64,000 nt of DNA from Phoronis australis (lineage: Eukaryota > Phoronida > Phoronidae): NCBI GenBank assembly GCA_002633005.1, contig NMRA01000645.1, positions 1-64,000 on the forward strand, read 5' to 3'. The position numbers and the translations under genes were made by a program. How positions within the stretch are numbered: position 1 is the first letter of the stretch; each line of letters opens with the position of its first letter. Shown here piece by piece: positions 1 through 12,500 of this stretch. The notes under the pieces are model-generated. The model was given only the letters and a program-made list of their open reading frames with translations, ran no database searches and was not told the origin of the DNA.

Positions 1-106
1 TAGCATAACAAATGAGTAAATTTCATGGTATATGAACACCTGCACAACTCGTTCCGTAATGACAGAATCAGTGATATCGGGTTGACTGTGTTCTTCTTAC
101 CTGTAG

Positions 107-508
107 GGTGTGTACGTGGTTCAGACCCATGCAATAACCCCACCATTCTTAAAGACAGTTGGCGCCTTGAAACAAATGGTATGAACCCAATGATGTGTGA
201 CAAAAACTTGGCAGAAGGCTGGTACCGTTTCCAGGTACCTGGCGGTAACGGTCGCATGCCTCATGTGCCAGACGAGAACAATGCAGACTTTGGAATGGGC
301 AAATGTGGAACTTATCTCCCAGTTATTTTTGTGGGAGATCATCCCAAAGTCTCCGATGGTGTGGTGGAACGACAACAGTGCGTGTCGTATGGTAAACGCT
401 GCTTGTCACGTGTGGACTCTCCCGAGTACAGAATCAAGATTAAAAATTGTGGAACGTTTTATGTCTACTACCTTCGCCCTCTCATTTGCCAACTGGCGTA
501 CTGCGCTG
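107..508 (+). CDS. VWDE-like exon 1 of window: D8C domain
   Basis: The acceptor is TTCTTACCTGTAG and the donor GCTG|GTAAGT; it starts with two bases of a split codon and ends in phase 1. The translation holds the D8C (uromodulin-type C8) pattern: SDPCNNP near the start, then [36 protein letters not shown] and finally FYVYYLRP and QLAYC. This domain precedes VWD in uromodulin, OIT3 and VWDE proteins. The cysteines pair within the domain in family members. At least one more exon, encoding the N-terminus and signal peptide, must lie upstream. Confidence 0.88.
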
Positions 509-3500
509 GTAAGTCACCAGTTTTAGTCTCGTCCCGCCGGATACTTTGTGTTGCTATGTCTCCGTCAGTGGCCACCTTTCAAAATACCGTTCACTGGATG
601 GAGAAAGGCACTCCAAGCCGCTTAAGGGGGCTTTGAACCCACCCTCTCTGAAAATTGTAATTTTGATTTGAACCTCGTTGTTGTATACTAGGTCTCAACT
701 TGTTTTGTTCTCGGATGAGAAATCATTTCTAGTCTTGGGACCGAAAAAATGACCTATCGTTATTCTTTGAGGTCTGACTGAATAAGTTGGTTTGTCATGG
801 CGGATCATTTTATCAAAGCCGGAAAGTTTTCTAGCAAGATCGAATCCTTTGACCAGAAATCAGTCCCCGTTGTAATAAAGAACATATTGGGACCAAATTT
901 ATAACTGTAGACCCAAGTAATCTAAATCAAAAGTCAGTTTTCAGTAGTGGGAACGAACATATAAAGAATGCGGGTTTGGATTGTCCATGGAATGTTTCTT
1001 AACCAGATAATAATATTTGAAAGGTGGTGAAATTTCATATTCTGCACCCTTTTACTTGATATACAATTTTTATTTAAAAAGGAAAATGTAAACAATTAAC
1101 AAGAACTACATACACATGACTATGGTTACAATAGATATAGTACATGTATATAGCAACATTTAGCAGTATACATTTTTTTGTTTCCAAAGTTGATATTCTT
1201 TGTTGGTAGAAGATTTATCATAAGCCAATGAAGCAATGCAGGCGCGTGTAGAAAGTGGCGGGAACGTATTGGCTGATCCCAATGTGCCTGCGTAGGTCTC
1301 ATGTTTTAACGGGTAATTTCCTCTGCACAGCAAGTAACTGTTCAAACTGATTTTACAAAGGCATATTTTCAACGAGACGTATTGAAAATCTTGAGTGCGA
1401 AACCATTTACCCTCTGGTAATGCAGAGATAAAATTCATATGTTGAACATTCTTTAAGCCGCAAAGAAAGTTTTGCAACCGGTCTTATCGGGCGTAGAAGT
1501 AGGCAAGAACGGCGACTTCATGTTTAAGTGTTATCACCAATCAGACGGAAAGGATTACAAGGTCACGTGGTATGCGGATGATGACATCATTCAAGAGGAA
1601 AACATTCAGGGAAGATCAAACGAAGTATCAACACTTCCAGTGAAACTGCTTAACAAACATTTCAATAAAAAGGTGATTATCTCAGTACTACGCGTGTCTG
1701 TGAAATGCATGATGATATGAACAGGATTGCAACAAGTGTGTTCGTTAAGGTTACGCATGTCTCAAGGAAATAGTCCAAATTTGGCGAACGTCGTTACATC
1801 ATATCTCAATAATCGATGATCGAATTTAATAAAACTTTCAGATACTGTGCTTTTATGCATTCTCCTCTAGTGCAATAAAAGGAATTGTTTTTTAAATGCG
1901 CCAATTTTGCATGGGGGGCTATAAAAATATGACATTTTGGCCAAAAACTCGAAGAAAAGATGCATAAAACGAAATGATATACTCCAATAGCGTTTTTGAG
2001 ATATCAACTTGAGCCCTGTGTGTCAAATGATACCGTTGTTTTTTTGTCAGTGAACCTTTGCGTTTTGCTACGTTTATTGAAAAAATATGACCAAATGACC
2101 TAATTAATCAACTTTTTCAGGCTTTCTACTTTCAGAAAATATATAGTTTTACACGGTTAAAGTCTTTACATATAGTTTTGTGGGTGTTTGGCTAAATACG
2201 CAGATTTGTCAAGAGGGTCCTACACAACATTAATTAAGGAAATTTAAGGCATACAATAGACGGCGAGCTGACAAGACTATTACGCAAGCAGATTGCCGTT
2301 TTCGGTTTATAAAGAAATTATACCAGTAACTCAGAAATTTTGATATTCGAGGATCCTTACGTAAGGTACAGAAATCCAATGGCCAAATTCAAGCCACCTA
2401 CGTCCGTTGCTGTATCACCGAAACCTCGTGAAATTTTGCAAACATGTTTCTATAATAGATGGAGACACTTGACAGATTTTCATGAAAGTTGGTAAAGTGG
2501 TAGCAATTAAGGAGACAATGCCGCTCTCTCGTTTTCGAATGGATTCCTTGTATTATCATGGACGGTGCAGCACTGAAATAAGTGGGGGGCTGTAGCCCCT
2601 AGCCTCCTATGGTGCGCCGCCCATGTGACCATAGACAGTGCAGCATTGAAATAAGTGCGGTGGGGCATTAGCCCCAACAGCCGCCTATGGTGTGCCGCCC
2701 ATCATTATACGCCACCTAGATGCCGTTTCATTATTGTTTTCGTGTTTTGTGTATCCCCCTCTATCGATCAAACAACTTTAAAGATGAATATGAAAACTGG
2801 TATATGCGTTCCTACCTATAAGAAGACAGCTGTGGCGCATCCTAATGACACCTTGTTTCTTTTTGCGTCCGCGGCTGTATCTCATGAACCCACTGAAGGA
2901 AATTTGTTATATTTGGTAAGTGTATTTCTATGATAGTGACAACGTATGGTGACGAATGGAATCCGACTACAACTGTGCACCTAGCGAAAATTACGTTTTT
3001 TAACGTTTACCTCTGTATCTCTGGAGTTGCTTAACATTTTTCATGAATTTTGGCAAAAGGTTTTCCAAGAAAAACGATGACATCTTCTCATTTTCGGATA
3101 ACGACCTTTTTATTATTTTCGAATTTTTCCCTGTAGTATATTCGACAAACCCCTCCAAAATTGGCACATTTTCTCATACTCCGTACTACTCCGACTGCTG
3201 TGGCACCAGATAGTGGAAGATTTCTTTTTGTGTTTTTTTTTTGTTTTTTTGTTGTTTCCTCAGTCCGCGGCCTTATCTTTGAAACCTCTGACAGGATCTT
3301 GGTTAAATTTGAATGGTATGTTGTTAAGAAAGTGACCGTTGTCATGATGACCACTTTTGAACAATTCAGATTACTGTTGTGCCTCCTAGTGGCAATTTTT
3401 ACGTTATCCTCAGATTTTTATTAGAGTCTATAACACCTTTCCATTTTCAAATGGATTCGATGTATTGTATGCCATCTAGTGACCACTTGTACTATTTTCA

Positions 3501-6500
3501 AGTCTGGATTTTGGCGTCTTTCTGTATCATTCAAATGATCATTATGAAAATTGGCATTTGTGTTCCTGCTGGGAAAGAAATGGCTGACAATTATTGTTGA
3601 ACGAGTACAACTGCTGTGACACCCTCTAGTGGAAGTTTCTTGGTGGATGTACATGCAAATTGACATGTCTTTCAAATGAGGAAGAGTAAATCTGTTGTTA
3701 ATTTTGTTTTTTTTTGCGTTTGCCTATCTATCAAGTTCCTTGATGGATTTTCATGGAATTTGAAAATGAGTTGCCATCACTTAGACAACAGAACCTGCCC
3801 TATTTGAGATGGATTTGTCCTACGTTGCAACCCGTAGTGATCTTTCTATTATTTTGGGTCCATGGTTATATGTATCTGCCTCTCAATCCTCGAAACGTAT
3901 GAAAGAATTATGATGAAAGGTGGCAGGTGTGTTCCTAATGAGGAGAGCGTTCCTGACTTGACTTTGCACCACCTGAAGGGTGTTATAAAGATACTAACAT
4001 TGCTCCGTGTAGTGAGAATGTTAAAAATAATATCCATCGGTTTATACCATGCCTAAGATGGATGCATGTGAACGTTTCGCGTAGCTCTCGTACACAAATT
4101 GACAGTTGTGAGCAAAGCAACCACCAACTCCTCCATGGAGCAGCCGAACGCTCTACCGCTGAGCCAAATGCACGCGTTAACATGCAGAATATGTCAAGCC
4201 TACTCCAATGGTAAAGACACTGCCCTTGATTTCAGTGGTTGTCCTGCAGACAACGGCGAACATTGGTCATTAGTAATACCGTCACAAGAACATGTGTTGC
4301 TTTATTCCTCTAGCCAAAACTTTAAGAAGTCTGTCCCACTGAATTACAATCACAAAATGCTTTTTTTTCAGCCTCAAATGCAATAATGCCCTTTTAAGGC
4401 TGCAATAGAAAAGTTTCTTTTCAAGTTAAAATTAGCAACATCTCTGAGATTTCCTGCTTCGACCAAAACTAGGCTTCACCTAAAACATGCGTCTTTAAAG
4501 AAAAACCAGAAGGCATGGGAACAGGACGCACCGAGGTGTGAACACAGTACGCAACCTTGCAAGTGTAATCTAACGCTTTCACTAGTAGATTTCTAGGCAA
4601 CCTCAGGCAACTCAGAGACTTTTTGCATGTATTTTCAGTTAACTTGTGCCATCACCGTAGGAAAAGTACAATCAGACAGAAGCCCACCATTCAATTTGGA
4701 ACTCCGCGTAAGCATTTTGTAATAAAGAAGATTCCAATTTGTATCTCATGAAGTAGGACTTCAGTTGTTTGATAAGTTGTAAAATGCTACAAATATTGCT
4801 ATACTGTTGTGAAATATAGAGGGTTCATTACAGGCGTTCCACTTGAGAAAGAGCATACACAATATTGAAAATAGAGTCATCAGTTGGTACCGTCGTTGCG
4901 TTTCTAACTCATTTCGCCAAGCAATCATAGAAATAAGGAGTTACCGTGCAACTCCCACTTTCAGAAGTGTTTGGTTGATTTAGGCTCAAGTAAACTTTTT
5001 TGGCACCGTCACTGTCATAATCATTATGTCACCACCACTTCAATCATCACCAACTCCGTCACCACAACCATTTGCACCTCTGTCTCACCACAACCATCAT
5101 CTCCACCACCACCAACACCACCGCTGACTACCATCAGCAGCAGCACCTCCACCAACACCATCATGTCCACAACCATCACCATCATAATCACCACCACTAC
5201 CACCAGCATCGACAGCATTACCATCCACACTGATCATCGCTGTCGTCACCAAACATGAGTGGTGCTCCTTTGCGTCTGATAGATATCGATACAAAATGGT
5301 TTTAAAGTGCTTGTGAAACAACAATTACGTGTTTTTAAAATCTGCAACTCTTAGTCTAGGTTTCGTAGCGTGAATCGTTCTGTAATGCAAGAGGCGGATG
5401 AAGATGACGTCATTTTAGAATCGACAGTTCCAATCGTGTGCGAATCCGGTGAAGCGTGTGATGTTCAACTGAGGATGGACGATCCGGATAGTAAGTTGTT
5501 GAACATTAAAACGCAATTACAGTAACATATATAAGTCCAGTACACGTGTGCATACATTTTGTGTAATCTATATTAATTTTCCAGGTTTGGTAGTTGCCGA
5601 ACAATGCAATCAAGCACTGAGTCAGATGAAATGGGATTCCAAGGATGGTTTAGCGAGGTTAAGCTTCAAGTTGCAAGCAGTAAATGACTACGATACTAGT
5701 GGGAAAAGAAAGCGCGTCAAAATAGACGCTGTTACGAGCTACAATTTGGTCTTTCCTGGGTTGTCGGTACGAAAGTTTTACCATGTCAAAGAAGAAATTG
5801 AATTAAAAGCGACTCGTTTTTTACGAGATAAGAAGCGTATTGGATGGTGTCCCGGTTTCCTTAGCGCCATGGTATCAGCCTGTTACTCACTCCACAGCGG
5901 GAATTCATCGGATATTAGCCAATGACCTCGCGGTGGCTTTCCACCGCAGTACGCGATTTTATGCAATAACATGTCCCAATTTTCTGCTCAGTTCATAAAC
6001 CAGCATTAGATCTATTTCTGAAGGTCCCCCAAAATTGGCTCAGCAGGCGTAACGAATATCTAACTGACTCATGTTCAAGGTTTTCGTTTTAATAACGAAA
6101 ATTATTATTTTTAGAAAGAAATTATACAAACAGGGATCGAGACTTGTAACCCGCACGGGGATCCGCACTTCACGAGCTTTGAGAACCAGTGAGTGGAAGC
6201 TTTCAGTTCATGATCGAAACTTTTGATATATTTAACTTCACAGGTCTGCGGCATCTTTACTCTCGATAGCTTTGGTTTAAAAAAGATTAGAAAACGTGCC
6301 TTACTCTATATATTTATGGTGTACATGTACAGAGTACAAGTCTAATAATGTGTTAGCAAATGCAAATAATGACCTTCACGGAGGTTAAACATGTTGTTTT
6401 TGACCACAAAAATGTTACAATGACTGAGCTCATATTTTGTGTCCAAGAAAAACAACATGTTTAACGATGACAGAATGAATGTTCATAGCTGGCACCGTTA

Positions 6501-9500
6501 TATAGAATATGAAGTGGAGTAGTTACCTATCGGCGACCTGTTTTGTTTTTGTGGACCTAGCCTTCGACCCTGTCCTGGGCCATTCCTCGGGGTATTGACA
6601 GGAATCTCCGTCAATGTCTACACAGTCACCATGGGGTGGTTCTTGCTGGTTTTCCAACACCGCCTGGTGGCAGTTACTTGAAAGGAAACGATGGTAATAG
6701 CTGGCAATTCTTATCCTCTGTCTGTATTCAATTTTTGTTTATTCTTCGATTTGTTATTTTGTCTGGTGCCTAGATTCCGAGCGATCTGACTCAAATATTT
6801 GGCATGACAGTCAGGACATTCAATCATATGTATCACCCTGCATTTCTATGACTTGTTTTTCGGGTGGACCACGGCACTCCGTACAGTGTAAAAAGGTTTA
6901 TGGTAGGTGACCATCTGGTCTTCTCTGAAGATGTTAGGCAGACTTCCCGAGAGACCGCGAACGTAAGGAACGGCTACGTTGACTCTGGGGTCAGCCTTCG
7001 TAGACACATTGTGGCTGGGATCGAACATCCAGTCGGAGTAGTCATTGTCATGTAACACATGTTTGATTCTTGTCTTTTGCAGATATTTGTCATTTTCTTC
7101 TGTTACTAATTGTCCAGTTTTGTAAAAAAAGTGTACGCACGACTGATCTTTTATTTTGGAGGTGATGATTTGAGCGGAAATTCAGATACATTTCCGTGTG
7201 GGTACGTTTCTGGTATATAGTGACCTTCGTATTGCAATCTCTGATTTCTATGCATACAACGTACAAAACAAATTGCGTTTTATGTCGTATTCAGCGTGTT
7301 GTGGATGGAAAACTCTTTGAAAACAAAACCATATTTAAATTATTCTACTGTGTTTTTAGGTACTACCACAACTATAAAACTGGGGAGTTCACTATGTATC
7401 AAGATGAGGAGAAAGACGTCGAGGTAACTTGCAAGAATTTGAAATTTTTACGGAAACCGTGCATCTAAGGTCCCAACAGGATTGGGAAATTTACAATCTT
7501 CAAGTCAGGTGTGCGTGTGGGGACCACCAAGTCAGCAGAATACGAAGAAACCCGTGATTTAAAACCATGACTTTTTGACTGTTCACGTTTCAATGAATGT
7601 TGGTACCTGAATGGCATCGGATGTACCCAGGCCACATAAGTCGGGCCAAAACACCTGATTTAAAACTCGTAAAAACCCTCTCATCTGTATAATAGTCGTT
7701 AGGCTTTTGTGTCTTGAATCTTAATTTACTTTTCATGGAACACAACCCAGCAGTGTAAACTTTCGTTTTCATTTCAGATTCACGCTGTCCACAACAAGTG
7801 TTACTCTGGAGCCTCGTGTGTTTGTGGATTTACGGCACGGGAAGGGTCTGAAGTTGTGAAACTCGAAGTATGCAACGATGATAGACGTCCGAACGTCGTT
7901 TTAGATGGCAACGATCCAAAAACGCGCGTATTTAGTGACGAGTCTGGAAAACAATACAGGGTAAATTTCTTATAGTTCAATTGGCTTGCTGATTTTTATC
8001 GAAATTATCTGCATGTCATTAGTTGTCTCTCTATATCTAAGTATTGTTTTATCCTGTTATCGGTAGACACGTGGAACATGTACATGTATGAAGGTAAAAA
8101 GTGACCTTAGACATTGCTACTATAGCATGTCCTCCCCACTAGTGGGTGTCAAACTGGGTCTGTATTCACTCCCACTACTCAACATCGCTGCGGGGCTGCT
8201 TACAGGCTCTGGTCTGGAGACAACACCAGCACATGGCGAATCACTAGTTCCTGGAATTGCACGCTCTGGGGTACGTTCGGAGTCGCGGGTGACAGTCGAT
8301 GAAGGGCCTCCCGTAACTGTAGAGGCCACAGCTAGCGAGGCTCCTAGTTTCAAAAATGCACTTCTCGGGGGTGGCAACTATGCATTGCAGGGAATCAACA
8401 GCGGCAGTAATGCACTCTTCTATAAGCGATGTTTTGCAGGAACTTTCATCAATTCCGCGTAGGCCTACATATCGCTTTCGTAATCCAACGGCAGCAAATG
8501 CTTGCCACACAGTCGGTAATTCTCCACTGCTTTGTACCGGTACGTTGCGTGTACGGTAAAGCTGAGTTCTTCGCACGAACGAGCCAAGTACCGCGGAGCG
8601 TGTCATCTTTCGGCATACCCGAAGTGCTCGTGAGACGATAATGAGTACCCCGGTAAGCAGCAACCCTTCGGCATATTGACTGACTCGTAAACCAAGCTTA
8701 TAACAACCGAAGTTAAACGATGACTGATTCGACAGCTCACAGAGTCAGATTATATGAAAACAAAATGAAGGGAAATTGACCTATCGCCTGCCTCCCGTTC
8801 AGTAACGCTAGGACCTAGCTAAAAAGCAAGACTTCGCGAGATTACATGAGATATTGCAGTGTATTTTAAATGAGAACACGTGACTTTGACTAAGTTTTAG
8901 CTAGGTCCTAGCGTAGGTTCTAGCGTCTACTGAACGCACGCCAGGATTTTGAGTGACAGCTTAACTGACCAATTAGAACGCAGAATTCTTGACACACCTT
9001 CGTTTCCAAGTCGCCATTTTAACCGACAAACTACACGTTGCGAGGTAAATCTTATTGTTTTTTGTGGATATTTTGCATGGGGGCGGAGCTTGCGATAGGT
9101 CAATTCTTAACTCCCTAAACGTCACTTCAAGAGTAAGGCACGACTAATTAATAAAATTACGCGAAGCCGTTATTAACTGAAAAATGTGTCTGGGATAATC
9201 AATGAACCGTACTTTCACTAAAATGACATGAAAAAGGTTGCCTTCTTCTTTAAGGCAAAAGAACACCTAAGCCTAAAACAGCAGTGAACTTAACCAATAG
9301 TGCCCAGTGCCCACCAGCATGATGGTAAACGACTTTCATTTCTTTCGTCGGGTTTGGTCAGGACCCTAGTTACAAATGAGGCACTTTGCTGGAGTTTATT
9401 TATCAGTATTAAACTTTAAACCAAAACACATGGGGGTTTAAAAGCCTATGATGAATTGTAGTCGAATGAGCCGGCATTTCAAGTCATACACAATACATAC

Positions 9501-12500
9501 ACCATTTTCAAATTCACCCCCCCCCCCACCCCGCATGAAAAGACATTAGAAAATGTTCGGTTTAAATGTTCTGGGTTTGAATGTTCTGGTTGAGAAAGAG
9601 AATCAAATGTTGTCGCGGTATATAAGCACTATTGCGGATGAGCTAAAGTGACTGANGAGTAACTAAAAGAAACGAATAAAGTTTGTCAACGCAACTTATG
9701 CTCGAGTTCTCCATGTGGCTTTAACGATTTTGTGGATATTTTGCATGGGGGCGGAGCTTGCGATAGGTCAATTCTTAAATCCCTAAACGTCACTTCAAGA
9801 GTAAGGCACGACTAATTAATAAAATTACGCGAAGCCGTTATTAACTGAAAAATGTGTCTGGGATAATCAATGAACCGTACTTTCACTAAAAATGACATGA
9901 AAAAGGTTGCCTTCTTCTTTAAGGCAAAAGAAAACCTAAGCCTAAAACAGCAGTGAACTTAACCAATAGTGCCCAGTACCCACCAGCATGATGGTAAACG
10001 ACTTTCATTCCTTTCGTCGGGTTTGGTCAGGACCCTAGTTACAAATGAGGTACTTTGCTGGAGTTTATTTATCAATTTTAAACTTTAAACCAAAACACAT
10101 GGGCGTTTAAAAGCCTATCATGAATTGTAGCCGAATGAGCCGGCATTTCAAGTCATACACAATACATACACCATTTTCAAATTCACCCCCCCCCCCACCC
10201 CGCATGAAAAGACATTAGAAAATGTTCGGTTTAAATGTTCTGGGTTTGAATGTTCTGGTTGAGAAAGAGAATCAAATGTTGTCGCGGTATATAAGCACTA
10301 TTGCGGATGAGCTAAAGTGACTGAAATAAGTTTTTTCGTTTCGTGGCATGCAAATATTGGGAAAATGCAGCCATTCTAATTACAGTTTATTTTGTTTCCC
10401 CTTCCTAAGATTTTCATGCCGTCGGGAAATCGTATAAACGCACGATTGGAGACCACCAGTTCACTGCGTTTCGACATGAATATTCAGAAAGCCAAGTCTC
10501 ACAGAAAACTACGTGGCACCTGCGTCAAACACAACGACATCTTCCTGGGTCCAAACGACCGCGTCATTCGGCCGAGAAATGCCAAATTTCCAGATGAATT
10601 CTTCGACGCGTGGACGTAAGTTAACGCCAGAAGGCTCCATATTTTTATGAAAATAGTATGATTGACGTTGATGCTACTTGCTTTTGCGGACTGACAATTC
10701 GTTCTCACTTGTTTGAGAAATGAGCGCTGTTCGCTCTTAATTACATGAATACCATGAATAGCAGCTTTGCATATTCAAAGTGATTAATAATTAATCATAC
10801 TATGTTCTTTAAGTCCTGTAAGACAACAAATCACAAAGTGTAGCCTGTGTCCTATTTGATCAACAAACCACGGAAACTCACCAAAAACATGCTGTAATCC
10901 GTGTTTTTTAATGAAGCTAATGAGTCTCAAAATCGCATTTTGGAAACTCAGAATGGATTTTTAACCCAAAGATCTTAATTTTAAGATTCGCACTATCTCT
11001 ACCTCAAAGCGTTGAGTTGCACACATTTCCGGAATCTGTTAAAACTGTAAAAAGTGCATTTCCGACAATTGGGATAACACTCAATGCGTCTACGGCCGGA
11101 AACAATTGCTCACATGGAGTTCACTCGTTTCAGTCTGGAAATTCCGGTTATATAACTTTGCGTTATCGATGATCGGAGACAACGTAAGCAGGATTGAGAT
11201 CAGTAACGATAATGTCTCGCTTGGAAAGCAAGATCTCGCGAGATCATTGCAGTGAGAGCATGCTTTTGGCTAGATGTTCTCGCAGCGAGACAGTCATTGA
11301 CCTCAACCCATGTATGCAAGGTTATAAACAGACGCGAGGAGAACGGCTTGGATGATTGGGTATCATCAAGATTTCCCTATTTCTCAAATTGTTTTGAATG
11401 AAATATTTTATTGTATCATTTGAGCTCTTTTTTGAAAATGGCTTTCTATCTTTAGGAAACCATTACACACATTGATATCATTTATGTATTTACATGTCAC
11501 AGACTGTGTAATGTATGATAAAGTGCTGATTTTTCTTTTGAATTACTGTCTATAATTCAGCGTAGACGGGCTTTGATTATTGTCCAAAGCAGCAACGTGT
11601 TAAAGGCCTCACATAAATAGATGAACAGACTGCAATATCTGTCTCAATTTAAGAACAAAAGAAATGATGCTAACGAAAGACACACGTGAGATTTTGAAGA
11701 AAGCTAAGACCACTTTACACCAAGCGAAGACTCATTGCAAATGCGATGCGAAGGGACGGGTTCAGTGTGGCAAAAACTTTAACTACAAGACGTCTGGAAT
11801 CAAGGTAACACAGAACAATTTGGTGCTGGCTAGAAAAGAAATATGAATAAATAAATAAATAAAAATTTGCCACAGTGAAATAGTCAGCGCCATGCCGTAA
11901 AAGACACGTCGAACAAAAAGACCCCAAAGCCCACCAAAGGCATCGCCATTCCCTAAACAACATTTGCACCTGAATATTGTGTATATACAAATCCCGTTAG
12001 GGGTACAAACAACTACGACCTCGTCAAATTCTGTCCTCATTGAGTCGGTATCATATGCAAGTACCAAATTCGCCCACTCGGTAGTGACCAATTTCAAACT
12101 TCTTGCTACGAACTTGCTCGACATTAAGGGGTAGGGATATATTGCTTATCCTCATTAAAAGAACAAATCCCATGAATCGCGGACAAAATTCAGATGTCTT
12201 TTCCACGGATTTTTTTAGTACGCCAAAATAGAGGGTTTGGGTGAGATCACCGAAAGTTTGAAGCATCAGATGCGTCTGAAAAGAAACATGGACTACAACC
12301 GACATGCTGGTCGAAACGACCTACACTACAGCGACTTTGAAAATGACAAACATGGTGAGTGATTCAATTTATTATTTCGTCGTAGCCGCATGTTGTGAAA
12401 TAAAAAATAATGAACGTTTAAATATTTCAGTCGAAAAAATAATTCAGAACAATCTTTCTGGTCTTTGGAACTATAAATCACAACTTGAAGGTCTCAAAGA

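Noticed and set aside
1160-1477. 105-codon minus-strand open frame over the VWDE-like intron 1/exon 2 boundary
   Set aside because: Overlaps the antisense of a well-supported exon acceptor, no motif, chance-like composition.
2380-4060. CRISPR-like regularly spaced repeat
   Set aside because: Units are diverged along their full length with no unique spacers, and the genome is eukaryotic.
4104-4178. Functional tRNA gene on the minus strand
   Set aside because: Good A box, but the B box and acceptor stem are degraded.
4971-5324. Open frames rich in Thr/Ser or Val/Met
   Set aside because: Direct translation of an (ACC/ATC)n microsatellite.
8244-8663. 139-codon minus-strand frame
   Set aside because: CpG-rich DNA stays open in several frames at once; no splice context, motif or family.
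9061-10324. Pair of LTRs flanking a retroelement
   Set aside because: Only 73 bases separate the copies, with no primer-binding site, polypurine tract or coding region; kept as a tandem duplication.
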